Assembly (NCBI GenBank): GCA_947167015.1
Contig: CAMVGM010000003.1
Coordinates: 27,732 to 91,731 of the forward strand
Source of the DNA: an uncultured Bacteroidales bacterium
Lineage (GTDB): Bacteria; Bacteroidota; Bacteroidia; Bacteroidales; UBA932
Length of the DNA stretch: 64,000 nt
Direction: 5' to 3'
Every line of letters starts with the position of its first letter. Positions within the stretch are counted from its first letter, which is position 1. The notes beneath the pieces were generated by a model. The model was not told where the DNA came from and searched no databases. It worked only from the letters and a program-made list of their open reading frames with translations. The position numbers and the translations under genes were made by a program. Of the stretch, positions 10,082-18,863 are shown one piece after another.

Positions 10082-11404
10082 ATGAAAAAGTTAACCATTG
10101 CCCTCCTGACGATTGCCGCGATGCTGACGGGGACCCAGGTCTTCGCGCAAGGCAAGTATGGCGCAGACAGCGCTGAGTGCATCAAGAACCTTTCTTTCTA
10201 CTCTGAGTATTTCAAGCAGAAGAATTATGATGAGGCCATGCCGAGCTGGCGCCAGGCCTACAAGCTCTGCCCGCCGACGGCGAGCCAGAACCTGTACATC
10301 AACGGCGCGACCCTGCTCCGCCAGATGATCAGCAAGAACGCCAAGGATGCCAAGTACCGCAACGCCCTGGTGGACTCCCTGCTCACGCTTTATGATATCC
10401 GTGCGCAGTACTACCCCAACAATGCGGTGGCCGCCCTCAACAACAAGGGCCAGGACCTGTTCAACTACGTGAAGAACGATCCCAAGAAGCTCTATGACGG
10501 CTTCGAGGGCATCATCGCCGCCAACAAGGAGAAGATCCGTCCGACCCTGCTGCTCTTCGACCTCCAGGCCGCTATCGACCTGTTCCAGGCCGGCCAGCTG
10601 GATGCCGAGACCGTGATCAACGCCTACCAGCGCAACAGCGACCTGCTCGAGACCATCAAGCCGGCCAACGATGCCGACAAGGAGCAGGTGGCCAATGTCA
10701 AGAACGACATGGGCAGCGTCTTCGCCGCCAGCAAGGTCGCCAGCTGCGAGACCCTCGTCGAGCTGTACACCCCGCGCCTGGCCGCCGATCCGGACAACCT
10801 GACGCTCGCCCAGAGCATCGTGAAGACGATGAGCATCACCGAGGGTTGCGACGACAACGACCTCTTCCTGCAGGCCGTGACCACGATGAACAAGCTGGAT
10901 CCGTCCCCGAGCTCTTCCTATTACCTGTCCCGCCTGCACGGTGGCCGCGGCAACTTCACCGAGGCTGTCTCCTACCTGGAGAACGCCCTGGCCGGCCTCG
11001 AGGCCGACGATGCCAAGCGGGGTGACTGGACCTACGAGCTGGCTACGCTCTGCTTCAAGGCAGGCCAGAGCGGCCGCGCCTTCGAGTATGCTTCCAAGGT
11101 GGCCGCCGAGAACGAGGCCATGGCCGGCAAGGCCTACTTCCTGATCGGCAACATCTGGGGCTCCACCCGCTGCGGCGGCGACGAGATTTCCCGTCGCGCC
11201 CCTTACTGGGTGGCCTGCGACTACATGAACAAGGCCAAGGCCGCAGACCCGTCCCTGACGGAAGAGGCGAACCGCTACATCAGCCAGTATAGCGTGTATT
11301 TCCCGGAGACCGCCGAGGCTTTCATGTACGACGTCACCCGCGGCCAGTCCTATACGGTCGTCTGCGGCGGAATGCGTGCCACGACGACGGTGCGTACCCG
11401 TTAG
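10082..11404 (+). CDS. Secreted tetratricopeptide-repeat protein
   Basis: A 440-residue exported protein. The signal peptide is MKKLTIALLTIAAMLTGTQ, ending at VFAQ. The mature part is almost entirely helical with TPR-like repeats, for example around FYSEYFKQKNYDEAMPSWRQA and SYLENALAGLEADDAKRGD. Such proteins usually act as periplasmic scaffolds. It sits 36 bases after the outer-membrane protein gene and overlaps lptC by 29 bases, consistent with one operon. I infer a role in envelope assembly from this context only; no enzymatic motif is visible. Confidence 0.82.
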   Translation: MKKLTIALLTIAAMLTGTQVFAQGKYGADSAECIKNLSFYSEYFKQKNYDEAMPSWRQAYKLCPPTASQNLYINGATLLRQMISKNAKDAKYRNALVDSLLTLYDIRAQYYPNNAVAALNNKGQDLFNYVKNDPKKLYDGFEGIIAANKEKIRPTLLLFDLQAAIDLFQAGQLDAETVINAYQRNSDLLETIKPANDADKEQVANVKNDMGSVFAASKVASCETLVELYTPRLAADPDNLTLAQSIVKTMSITEGCDDNDLFLQAVTTMNKLDPSPSSSYYLSRLHGGRGNFTEAVSYLENALAGLEADDAKRGDWTYELATLCFKAGQSGRAFEYASKVAAENEAMAGKAYFLIGNIWGSTRCGGDEISRRAPYWVACDYMNKAKAADPSLTEEANRYISQYSVYFPETAEAFMYDVTRGQSYTVVCGGMRATTTVRTR

Positions 11405-12038
11405 TTTGCGACGGAAGGGACATATCCTTATCTTGCTGGCAATCACGATGGTGGTTGCCAGCATTGTCGTTTCTTGCGGCAGCCAGATCGGGGAAGCGGA
11501 CCGGCTCGACCTGGACAAGACGCCCACCCAGCGGATTTACGACATGTTCGCCGTGCAGACGCGCAACGGCTCCGTGGCGATGCGTATCGAATCCGACCTG
11601 ATGGAGCATTACGACGCCGATACGGCTTCGTACGACGCCTTCCCGAACGGGATTTCGGTCTATGGCTATACCGATGAGGGCCTGCTCGAATCTGTCATCG
11701 TGGCGGACGACGCGCGGCACATCGTTCCGAAGGACCGCAACAAGGACGAGATCTGGGAGGCCTTCGGCAACGTCATCCTGCACAATGTCATCGAGCAGGA
11801 AACGATGGAGACGGACACGATCTACTGGGACCAGGCGAAGCGGGAGGTCTATACCGACTGCTACGTCAAGATGTATTCCCGGCAGGGCTTCCTGCAGGGA
11901 TACGGGATGCGTTCCGACGACCACGTACGCAACTCGATCCTGTACCGTCCGTTCGACGGATACGGGGTCGTCGTGCAGGATAGTACGCTCGTAATCATTG
12001 ATTCTGTGAATTTTATTGGGCCGTTTCCAAAAAATTGA
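11376..12038 (+). CDS. lptC: LPS export protein LptC-like
   Basis: Likely the periplasmic, membrane-anchored LptC component that moves lipopolysaccharide from the LptBFG transporter to the LptA bridge. The 220-residue protein has an N-terminal anchor (HILILLAITMVVASIVVSC), with a cysteine in lipobox-like context. A beta-jellyroll OstA/LptC-type region follows, with RIYDMFAVQTRNG, VSVYGYTDEG-like turns and VIADDARHIVPKD. The start overlaps the TPR gene by 29 bases and the next gene is a PpiD-like foldase. In other Bacteroidales the same order is seen, often with a CorC/hemolysin-like gene that is absent here. Confidence 0.82.
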   Translation: MPRRRCVPVSLRRKGHILILLAITMVVASIVVSCGSQIGEADRLDLDKTPTQRIYDMFAVQTRNGSVAMRIESDLMEHYDADTASYDAFPNGISVYGYTDEGLLESVIVADDARHIVPKDRNKDEIWEAFGNVILHNVIEQETMETDTIYWDQAKREVYTDCYVKMYSRQGFLQGYGMRSDDHVRNSILYRPFDGYGVVVQDSTLVIIDSVNFIGPFPKN

Positions 12039-12047
12039 CTAAATTCG
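12015..12047 (+). promoter_or_regulatory. Possible promoter of the ppiD-like gene
   Basis: ATTG at 12015-12018 and TAAATTCG at 12040-12047 are 21 bases apart. The -7 box matches TAnnTTTG except for one base. It lies in the end of lptC and the gap before 12084, so the foldase gene could be expressed separately as well as from the operon. Confidence 0.4.
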
Positions 12048-12083
12048 CAGCCCCTTATCGGAAAATTATAAAAACACATAACA

Positions 12084-14156
12084 ATGGCGGTACTTGAAAA
12101 AATACGCGTTAAATTCGGCCTCGTGATTTCCATCATCATCGCGCTGGCCCTCCTTTCCTTTATCATCGACCCCAGCACCCTGGAGTCTGCGCTCAACTCG
12201 ATGTCCTCCAAGTATGACGTCGGCCAGATCGCAGGCAAGAACATTTCCTATACGGATTTCCAGGCCGACGTCGACCGTTACACGACCATCAACGAACTGC
12301 TCGGCGCGGGACGCGACGAGGAGACGCAGAAGCAGATCCGCAGCGCTGCCTGGCAGGAGCTTCTCGACAAATACATGTTTGTCAAGAACGCGAAGAACGC
12401 CGGCATCACCGTGGGTGAGGACGAAATGGTCTCCCTGATGAGCGGGGAGTATGTCTCCCCCGCCCTGGCACAGAATCCCGTCTTCATGGACGAGAGCGGC
12501 AACTTCTCCGCCGACCGCCTGAAGGCTTTCATCGAGAACGTCGACGCCGACGGCAGCGGCCAGCTGCGCACCTACTGGGACTACATCCAGAACACCGTCC
12601 ACAACCAGCAGTACTATGCGAAGTACGGCGCCCTGTTCAACGCCAGCGGCATGGACAACGCGCTGCAGCTCGCCCAGGCGGTCGCCGAGGGCAACACCAC
12701 GGCCGACGTGGACTACTGCGTGGCTTTCTACCCGGTGGTTCCCGACAGCACCGTCACCGTGAGCTCCGACGAGATCCGCGCCTACTACAAGGCCCACAAG
12801 GACTTCTTCAAGCAGAACGCCACCCGTGAGATCGAGTACGTGATCTACGAGGTCGTCCCGTCCTCCGACGACATCGCCGCCGCCAGCGCCGCGATGAACG
12901 AGGCCTACGACGAGTTCGCCACCACCGACAACATGCGTTCCTTCCTGTCGAAGAACTCCGACCGCGCCCTGGATACCTACTGGTACAAGGCGGGCGAACT
13001 CGCCACGGTCAACCGCGAGCTCGACGAGCAGATCTTCTCCGGCAACAAGCTCACCCAGATCGTCACCTCCGGCAACACCTTCCTGGCGGCCCGCGAAATG
13101 GACAGCAAGATGCTTCCCGACTCCGCATTCGTCAAGCACATCCTTCTGCAGGGTGAGAACGCCGGCCAGCTGGCCGACAGCCTGCTGACCGTGCTGAAGA
13201 AGGGCGGCAACCTCGCCAACCTCGCCGCGAGCTATTCCGCCGACCAGGGTTCCGCAGCCGACGGCGAACTCGGCAGCATCGGCTGGATGACCCAGACCTA
13301 TATGATTCCGGGCTTCGAGGGTGTCTTCGAGGCCGCCGTGAACCAGCCGTATATCCTTGATACCCAGTACGGCAAGCACATCGTGGTCGTGAGCCAGAAG
13401 ACCAAGCCGGTCGCCAAGAAGCAGGTCGCCGTCCTCGAGAAGAGCGCCCTGGCCAGCAAGGATACCTTCAACTCCTTCTACGCGCAGGCCAACACCTTCG
13501 CCACCCTCGCCGGCGGTACCTACGACGGCTACAAGAAGGCCCTCGATTCCACCAAGGTCTATTCCCATCCGGCCACCATCAGCGAGGCGACCGCCAACTA
13601 CGGCGCCATCGACAACGCCAAGGAAGTGACCCGCTGGGCCTTCGACAACAAGGTCGGCAAGGCCTCCAACATCATCACCGTGGACAACAACTACTTCTTC
13701 GTCGTCGCCGTGAAGGACGCCACCAAGGAGGGTTACACCCCGGTCGAGAAGGTCGCTCCCCAAATCCAGGACAAGCTGTACTCCGACAAGATCCAGGCCG
13801 TCAAGACCAAGGAGGTCGCCGAGAAGATCGCCGGCGCCACCACGATGGAGGAAGTCGCCGAGCGTCTCGGCGTGCAGGTCGAGCATCGCGATGCCCTCTC
13901 GCTGGGTTCCACCGGCGTCGAGCCGGCCCTGATCGGTGCCGTCGCCGCCGCCAAGGATGGCGAGATCTTCGGCCCCGTCCCCGGTATCATGGGTTCCTAC
14001 GTCGTCCGTGTCTCCAACCGCGAGACTGGCTCCTTCTACACCGAGGATGACGCCAAGGCGCTGTCCACGCAGAAGGCCCAGTACCTCTCGCAGCTGATCC
14101 TCTCCGTGATGCAGGAATACGACAACGTCAAAGACAACCGCGAGCGCTTCTTCTAG
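12084..14156 (+). CDS. ppiD: PpiD-like periplasmic peptidyl-prolyl isomerase/chaperone
   Basis: Membrane-anchored periplasmic foldase of 690 residues, close to the size of Bacteroidota PpiD. It begins with a single membrane helix (FGLVISIIIALALLSFIID), followed by a SurA/PpiD N-terminal chaperone region. A parvulin-type rotamase domain around residues 340-460 is recognisable by FVKHILLQGE, LAASYSADQGSAADGELGSIGWM and QYGKHIVVVSQ. A second, more divergent parvulin-like section follows. It assists folding of exported and outer-membrane proteins, which fits the upstream envelope genes. A strong terminator follows the stop. Confidence 0.88.
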   Translation: MAVLEKIRVKFGLVISIIIALALLSFIIDPSTLESALNSMSSKYDVGQIAGKNISYTDFQADVDRYTTINELLGAGRDEETQKQIRSAAWQELLDKYMFVKNAKNAGITVGEDEMVSLMSGEYVSPALAQNPVFMDESGNFSADRLKAFIENVDADGSGQLRTYWDYIQNTVHNQQYYAKYGALFNASGMDNALQLAQAVAEGNTTADVDYCVAFYPVVPDSTVTVSSDEIRAYYKAHKDFFKQNATREIEYVIYEVVPSSDDIAAASAAMNEAYDEFATTDNMRSFLSKNSDRALDTYWYKAGELATVNRELDEQIFSGNKLTQIVTSGNTFLAAREMDSKMLPDSAFVKHILLQGENAGQLADSLLTVLKKGGNLANLAASYSADQGSAADGELGSIGWMTQTYMIPGFEGVFEAAVNQPYILDTQYGKHIVVVSQKTKPVAKKQVAVLEKSALASKDTFNSFYAQANTFATLAGGTYDGYKKALDSTKVYSHPATISEATANYGAIDNAKEVTRWAFDNKVGKASNIITVDNNYFFVVAVKDATKEGYTPVEKVAPQIQDKLYSDKIQAVKTKEVAEKIAGATTMEEVAERLGVQVEHRDALSLGSTGVEPALIGAVAAAKDGEIFGPVPGIMGSYVVRVSNRETGSFYTEDDAKALSTQKAQYLSQLILSVMQEYDNVKDNRERFF

Positions 14157-14171
14157 TTCGCGGCACGTCAT

Positions 14172-14214
14172 AAAAGAACCGGCCCCTACGTGCGTGGGGG
14201 CCGGTTCTTCTTTT
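14172..14214. terminator. Bidirectional terminator between ppiD and galK
   Basis: A perfect 13-bp stem pairs 14174-14186 (AGAACCGGCCCC region) with 14197-14209, with a 10-base loop. It is flanked by AAAA on the left and TTTT on the right, so it can end transcription from both converging genes. Confidence 0.88.
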
Positions 14215-14227
14215 CCCGGGCAGGGGA

Positions 14228-15379
14228 TTACAGCTTGCGGGCGCCGTCGGAGATGACGACGTCGTAGATCTTCGGGGCGTGGCCGAACTTGAGGGTGAAT
14301 TCCGCCTTGGCCGCGGCCACGAACGGCAGGTAGAGCTCGTTCTTGACCAGGTTGATGGTGCAGCCGCCGAAGCCGCCTCCCATCACGCGGGAACCCGTCA
14401 CGCCGAGCCGGCGGGCCAGGCGGTTGAGGAAGTCAAGTTCCTCGCAGCTTACCTCGTAGAGCTTGCTCAGGCCGAAGTGGGTCTGGTACATCATCTCACC
14501 CACGGTCTCGTAATCACCGCGCTCCAGGGCGTCGCAGACGTCCAGCACGCGCTGGACCTCGCCGATCACGTATTCCGCGCGGATGAAGTCCTCACTGGAG
14601 ATTTGGTCGCGGACCTCGTCCAGCCACACGCGCTTGCAGTCGCTCAGGAAGTCGATCTCGGGATGGTTCTTCTTGATGGCGGCGGCGGCGCGCTCGCAGC
14701 TCTGGCGGCGGTAGTTATAGGCCGAAGAGGCGAGTTCGTGCTTTACGCAGGAGTCCACCAGGACGAGCTTGTAGCCCTTGGGGTCGAAGGGGAAGTATTT
14801 GTATTCCAGGGTCTTGCAGTTGAGGCGGATGAGGCTGCCGGCCTTGCCGAAGCAGGAGGCGAACTGGTCCATGATGCCGCACTTCACACCGCAGTAGTTG
14901 TGCTCCGTGCTCTGGCCGATCTTGGCGAGTTCGAACTTGTCGATGCCGTTCTGGAAAAGGTCGTTGATCGCGAAGGCGAAGCAACTCTCGAGGGCTGCGG
15001 AAGAGCTCAGGCCTGCGCCCAGGGGCACGTCGCCCGCGAAAACCGCGTCGAAACCGTCCACCTTCCCGCCGCGCTTGATCGTCTCGCGGCACACGCCGAA
15101 GACGTAGCGGGCCCAGGCCTCTTCGGGCTTGTCCTCCTCGTTCAGGCCGAATCCGGCCACGGCGTCATAGTCCAGGGAGAACAGGTTCACCCGGCGGGTG
15201 CCGTTGGGTTTGATTTCGGCGACGATGCCCTTGTCGATGGCGCCGGGGAAGACGTAACCGCCGTTGTAGTCGGTGTGCTCGCCGATCAGGTTGACACGGC
15301 CGGCCGCAGCGTACATCGTACCGCCTTCGCCGTACAGGGAGAGGAATTTCTCGTGGATTTTGGTGTTCATGTCTTGCAT
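14228..15379 (-). CDS. galK: Galactokinase
   Basis: Phosphorylates alpha-D-galactose at C1 in the Leloir pathway, in the cytoplasm. The 383-residue GHMP-family kinase shows the galactokinase signature GRVNLIGEHTDYNGGYVFP, the ATP-binding motif VPLGAGLSSSAALE and the C-terminal GHMP motif GSRVMGGGFGGCTINL. The start at 15379 gives MQDMNTK; the internal Met at 15370 is an equally good choice. A good promoter (TACATTTG box) lies directly upstream at the end of the neighbouring gene. A galM-type aldose epimerase is encoded 30 kb away at 45507. Confidence 0.95.
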   Translation of the reverse strand: MQDMNTKIHEKFLSLYGEGGTMYAAAGRVNLIGEHTDYNGGYVFPGAIDKGIVAEIKPNGTRRVNLFSLDYDAVAGFGLNEEDKPEEAWARYVFGVCRETIKRGGKVDGFDAVFAGDVPLGAGLSSSAALESCFAFAINDLFQNGIDKFELAKIGQSTEHNYCGVKCGIMDQFASCFGKAGSLIRLNCKTLEYKYFPFDPKGYKLVLVDSCVKHELASSAYNYRRQSCERAAAAIKKNHPEIDFLSDCKRVWLDEVRDQISSEDFIRAEYVIGEVQRVLDVCDALERGDYETVGEMMYQTHFGLSKLYEVSCEELDFLNRLARRLGVTGSRVMGGGFGGCTINLVKNELYLPFVAAAKAEFTLKFGHAPKIYDVVISDGARKL

Positions 15380-15410
15380 AACTATGTGATTTTAGAATTT
15401 GTCGCAACCA

Positions 15411-15442
15411 CAAATGTATCAAAAATAAACGATAATCACAAC
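15411..15442 (-). promoter_or_regulatory. Promoter of galK (GTTG-N20-TACATTTG)
   Basis: On the minus strand TACATTTG (15411-15418) is preceded by GTTG 20 bases upstream (15439-15442). The box sits just past the stop of the upstream gene on the same strand. The leader to the galK start is about 28 bases. Confidence 0.6.
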
Positions 15443-16294
15443 AGGGAGGTGGTCGCTTACGCCGCCCTGATAACGCGGACCCACGAAGGTCCGGCGGGGC
15501 TTCAGTCCGCCGAAAGCGGAATCCGGGACCAGCAGCAGGGGGTCGGCAAACACCTCTTCCCGCACGGCGGAGAAGCCCCCGGCGAAGGCGCCGTCGATCT
15601 TTTCCCAGCGTCCGTTGTATTTGAGCGTCCCCTGCGGGGCGTCCGGCCACAGGTCCTGGTTGAAGTCCCCGATGGCGAGGGTGCGGGCGGTCCCGGCGGC
15701 GTGGAGCGAGTCCGTCAGGGTCTGCAGCCGCGCGCGGGCGGCCTCGCGCCGCTCGTCCTTGCCGCCGATCTGCGACGGGTGGTGGTTCACCAGGATGGCG
15801 AGGCTGTCGAATTCCGCGAGCAGGATGTCCCGCGTGGCCATTACGCCGCCCGCGCTGTCCGGAACGTGTTTGGGGGCGCTGGCGCGCAGGGGGAGAGTGG
15901 AACGGCGGCAGAGCAGTGCGCAGTCGATGCCGCGGTGGTCCGGGGACTCGTAATGGACGATGCGGTAGTCGAGCTTCCGCAGGGCCGTCGTGGCGTTCAT
16001 CTGCCGCAGCACGTAGCCGTTTTCGACCTCGGCGAAGCCCACCGCGTCCGGCAGGCGTCCGTAGCGGTCGGCGATGCGCAGCAGGGTCTTCGCCACGGCG
16101 TCGCACTTCGCATAGAAGCGCCCGGCCGTCCAGTACTGCGGCTTTTCCGGGGAGTGGTAATCGAAGAAGTTCTCCACGTTCCAGAAGACGACCAGCAGGG
16201 AATCGCGGCCGGCAGGCGGCGCCTGTGCGCGGATTGAAAGGGGGAGCGGCGGCAGCGGGGCCGCCAGCAGGAGGAGGAGAAGAAGTCTTTTCAT
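15419..16294 (-). CDS. Secreted endonuclease/exonuclease/phosphatase-fold protein
   Basis: A 291-residue exported phosphodiesterase-fold protein. The N-terminus MKRLLLLLLLAAPLPPLPL is a signal peptide ending near IRAQ. Family motifs in order are VVFWNVENFFD, FAEVENGYVL (metal-binding Glu), DHRGIDCALLCR, NHHPSQIGGKDERREAA (catalytic His), IGDFNQDLW and SDHLPVVI (C-terminal Asp-His). The active site is therefore intact. Substrate cannot be told from sequence: DNA, RNA, phospholipid and inositol phosphates are all used by the family. It lies upstream of galK on the same strand but galK has its own promoter. Confidence 0.87.
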   Translation of the reverse strand: MKRLLLLLLLAAPLPPLPLSIRAQAPPAGRDSLLVVFWNVENFFDYHSPEKPQYWTAGRFYAKCDAVAKTLLRIADRYGRLPDAVGFAEVENGYVLRQMNATTALRKLDYRIVHYESPDHRGIDCALLCRRSTLPLRASAPKHVPDSAGGVMATRDILLAEFDSLAILVNHHPSQIGGKDERREAARARLQTLTDSLHAAGTARTLAIGDFNQDLWPDAPQGTLKYNGRWEKIDGAFAGGFSAVREEVFADPLLLVPDSAFGGLKPRRTFVGPRYQGGVSDHLPVVIIVYF

Positions 16295-16342
16295 CGTTCG
16301 TCAGTTTAAGTCGTTCCGTCTGCGAATATGGTGAAAATTGTG

Positions 16343-16350
16343 TATTTTTG
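16343..16350 (+). promoter_or_regulatory. -7 box for ychF
   Basis: TATTTTTG fits TAnnTTTG exactly and lies 20 bases before the ychF start. No clear -33 element is present (TCTG at the expected place). Confidence 0.5.
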
Positions 16351-16370
16351 TACCATAAAATCGAAAGAAC

Positions 16371-17474
16371 ATGTCCCTCAAGTGCGGCATCGTCGGCCTT
16401 CCCAACGTCGGCAAATCCACCCTCTTCAACTGCGTGAGCGCGGGGGGCGCCCAGAGCGCCAATTTCCCGTTCTGCACCATCGAACCCAATCTCGGCTCCA
16501 CCAACGTCCCCGACAAGCGCCTGGAGGTGCTGACGGAGATCTGCCATCCCCAGCGCACGATTCCCGCCACGGTGGACATCGTGGACATCGCCGGGCTGGT
16601 CCGCGGCGCCAGCCGGGGAGAGGGCCTCGGGAACCAGTTCCTCGCCAACATCCGCGAGTGCGACGCCATCCTGCACGTGCTGCGCTGCTTCGACGACGGC
16701 AACGTCGTCCACGTGGACGGCTCGGTGGACCCGGTGCGCGACAAGGAGGTGGTGGACCTGGAACTGCAGATCAAGGACCTGGAGACGGTGAACGCCCGCA
16801 TCTCCAAGGTTCAGAAGCAGGCCACGACCGGCGGCGACAAGGAGGCCCGGAAGCTCCTCGACCTGCTGCTCCGCTACAAGGCCGCCCTCGAGCAGGGGAA
16901 GTCCTGCCGCAGCGTCCCCCTGCAGAATGACGAGGAAGCCGCGCTTGCGCACGACCTCTTCCTGCTCACCGACAAGCCCGTGATGTACGTCTGCAACGTC
17001 GATGACGCGTCCGCGGTCAGCGGCAACAAGTACGTGGACGCCGTCCGCGAGGCGGTGAAGGACGAACAGGCCGAGATCCTGGTCATCTCCGCCCGCACGG
17101 AGGCCGAAATCGCCGAGATGGAGGATTACGACGACCGGCAGATGTTCCTGGAGGAGATGGGCCTGCAGGAGTCCGGCGTGGTGCGCCTGATCCAGGGCGC
17201 CTATCACCTGCTGGGCCTGCAGACGTTCTTCACGGCCGGCGCGGACGAGTGCCGCGCATGGACCATCCACAAGGGCGACAAGGCCCCGAAGGCCGCCGGC
17301 GTCATCCATTCCGATTTCGAGAAGGGGTTCATCCGCGCCGAGGTGATCAAGTATGACGATTTCGTGAAGTACAAGACCGAGGCTGCCGTCCGCGCCGCCG
17401 GCAAGATGGGGATCGAGGGCAAGGAGTACGTCGTGCAGGACGGCGACATCATGCATTTCCTTTTCAATGTCTGA
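16371..17474 (+). CDS. ychF: Redox/stress-linked GTPase/ATPase YchF
   Basis: Universally conserved Obg-family P-loop protein that binds ribosomes and prefers ATP over GTP. The 367-residue protein is full length. G1 is GLPNVGKSTLFN, G3 is DIAGLVRGASRGEGLGNQFL, and NVDD occupies the NKxD position, the change that gives the family its ATP preference. A coiled-coil insertion follows the G domain. The C-terminal TGS domain ends in GKEYVVQDGDIMHFLFNV. The last codons overlap the next gene by 8 bases. Confidence 0.97.
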   Translation: MSLKCGIVGLPNVGKSTLFNCVSAGGAQSANFPFCTIEPNLGSTNVPDKRLEVLTEICHPQRTIPATVDIVDIAGLVRGASRGEGLGNQFLANIRECDAILHVLRCFDDGNVVHVDGSVDPVRDKEVVDLELQIKDLETVNARISKVQKQATTGGDKEARKLLDLLLRYKAALEQGKSCRSVPLQNDEEAALAHDLFLLTDKPVMYVCNVDDASAVSGNKYVDAVREAVKDEQAEILVISARTEAEIAEMEDYDDRQMFLEEMGLQESGVVRLIQGAYHLLGLQTFFTAGADECRAWTIHKGDKAPKAAGVIHSDFEKGFIRAEVIKYDDFVKYKTEAAVRAAGKMGIEGKEYVVQDGDIMHFLFNV

Positions 17475-18051
17475 GATAAAGACTACCTGTTCCCGCTGCG
17501 GGACGCAGTTTTCCGCAGAGGTGCCGCAGAGCGTGAACGCCGCGCTTGCTTCGGACCTGAAGGAGCAGGTCCGGAGTGGCGAGCTGTTCAAGCGCGCCTG
17601 CCCGGTGTGCGGGACCGTCAACCTGCTGAAATTCCCGTTCCTGTATTACGATACGGACGAGCGTCTGATGATCGTGCTGTCGGAGACGCCGCTGGCGGCG
17701 GACGGCCTGCCGGAGGGTTTTACCGGCCGGCTGGTGAGCAGCGTCGGGGAGCTCGTCGAGAAGGTGAAGATCTTCGGCTGCGGGCTGGATGACATCGTCA
17801 TCGAGATGTGCAAGTTCGTGACCTGCCAGGAGTTGAAGAAGGACGTGACGCTTCGTTTCGTGGGGACGGAGGGGGCCGACGGCGAGATGACGTTCACCTA
17901 TCCGGAGAACGGGCAGATGGAGTTGGTGGCGGTGGGCTTCAACGTCTATGAGGACTGCGCCGGGATCCTGCAGCGCAATCCCGTCATCCGCGATTCCGCG
18001 ACCGGCCTCGCCACCGTCGACCAGGCCTGGCTCTCCCGTTTTTTCCGCTAG
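17467..18051 (+). CDS. CpXC domain protein
   Basis: A 194-residue cytoplasmic protein with an N-terminal CpXC domain. Two zinc-ribbon-like pairs are visible, CSRCGTQF at residues 8-15 and CPVCGTVN about 30 residues later, as expected for this family. The remainder (LYYDTDERLMIVLSE onward) is a mixed alpha/beta region without a known motif. It overlaps ychF by 8 bases, which implies translational coupling. Its stop codon overlaps the stop of the converging SDR gene inside CTAG. Molecular function is unknown. Confidence 0.85.
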   Translation: MSEIKTTCSRCGTQFSAEVPQSVNAALASDLKEQVRSGELFKRACPVCGTVNLLKFPFLYYDTDERLMIVLSETPLAADGLPEGFTGRLVSSVGELVEKVKIFGCGLDDIVIEMCKFVTCQELKKDVTLRFVGTEGADGEMTFTYPENGQMELVAVGFNVYEDCAGILQRNPVIRDSATGLATVDQAWLSRFFR

Positions 18052-18863
18052 ACTCCGCTGAAGGAGGAAAAGCCGCCGTCTACGGGTAAGACGACGCCGG
18101 TGACGAAGGAGGCGGCGTCCGAGCAGAGGAACTGCGCGGCGCCGTTGAGTTCGGTCAGGTCGCCGAAGCGGCGCATCGGCGTCTTGGCGATGACCTTCTT
18201 CGAGCGGTCGGTCAGCGAACCGTCCTCGTTCAGCAGGGCGGCGCGGTTCTGCTTGCCGATGAAAAAGCCCGGCGCCAGCGCGTTCACGCGGATCTTCTCC
18301 CCGTATTTGATCGCCATCTCGGCCGCCAGCCAGCGGGTGAAATTCGACACCCCCTCCTTGGCGGCGCCGTAGCCCGCCACGCGCGTCAGGGCGTCGTAGG
18401 CGGCCATCGACGAGATGTTCAGGATGCAGCCGTAACCCTGCGCGGCGAAGACCTTCGTGAACACGTGGCAGGGATAGACCGTGCCGTTGAGGTTGAGGTC
18501 CAGCACCTTGGTCCAGTCCTCGAGCTTCATGTCCCAGAAGTTCTGGTCCGGCATCACGTTGGCCCCGGCCACGTTGCCGCCCGCCACGTTGATGAGGATG
18601 TCCACGCGCCCGTAGGCGGCCACCACCTCGTCCGCGATCTTCGAGACGGCCTGCGTGTCCATCACGTTGCAGGCATAGCCGCAGGGCCGCCCGCCGAGAG
18701 CATTCAGGGCCTCCACCACGGGTTCCACCTGTTCGGGACGGTGCACGAGGGCCACCACGTCGGCGCCCTGCGCCGCAAAATGACGGGCGAGCGAGCCGCC
18801 CAAGGCTCCGGCGGCGCCGCTGATTACGGCCACCTTGCCGGCTACGGAAAACTGTTCGTTCAT
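18048..18863 (-). CDS. SDR-family oxidoreductase, probable D-mannonate oxidoreductase (fructuronate reductase)
   Basis: A 271-residue classical short-chain dehydrogenase. The cofactor motif is GKVAVISGAAGALGGSLA, followed by NVAGGNV, the catalytic serine in NISSMAAYD and the YxxxK pair in GYGAAKEG. The start at 18863 overlaps the uxuA stop in ATGA, so the two are translationally coupled. Next to mannonate dehydratase, the expected role is reduction of fructuronate to mannonate with NADH, replacing the unrelated UxuB enzyme. The reading frame stays open far upstream, but that extension lies inside uxuA and lacks protein-like features. Confidence 0.85.
   Translation of the reverse strand: MNEQFSVAGKVAVISGAAGALGGSLARHFAAQGADVVALVHRPEQVEPVVEALNALGGRPCGYACNVMDTQAVSKIADEVVAAYGRVDILINVAGGNVAGANVMPDQNFWDMKLEDWTKVLDLNLNGTVYPCHVFTKVFAAQGYGCILNISSMAAYDALTRVAGYGAAKEGVSNFTRWLAAEMAIKYGEKIRVNALAPGFFIGKQNRAALLNEDGSLTDRSKKVIAKTPMRRFGDLTELNGAAQFLCSDAASFVTGVVLPVDGGFSSFSGV

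Noticed and set aside
15165..17621. Long minus-strand open frame across ychF, the EEP gene and the start of galK
   Set aside because: It crosses three well-supported genes in other frames and shows arginine/proline-rich shadow composition.
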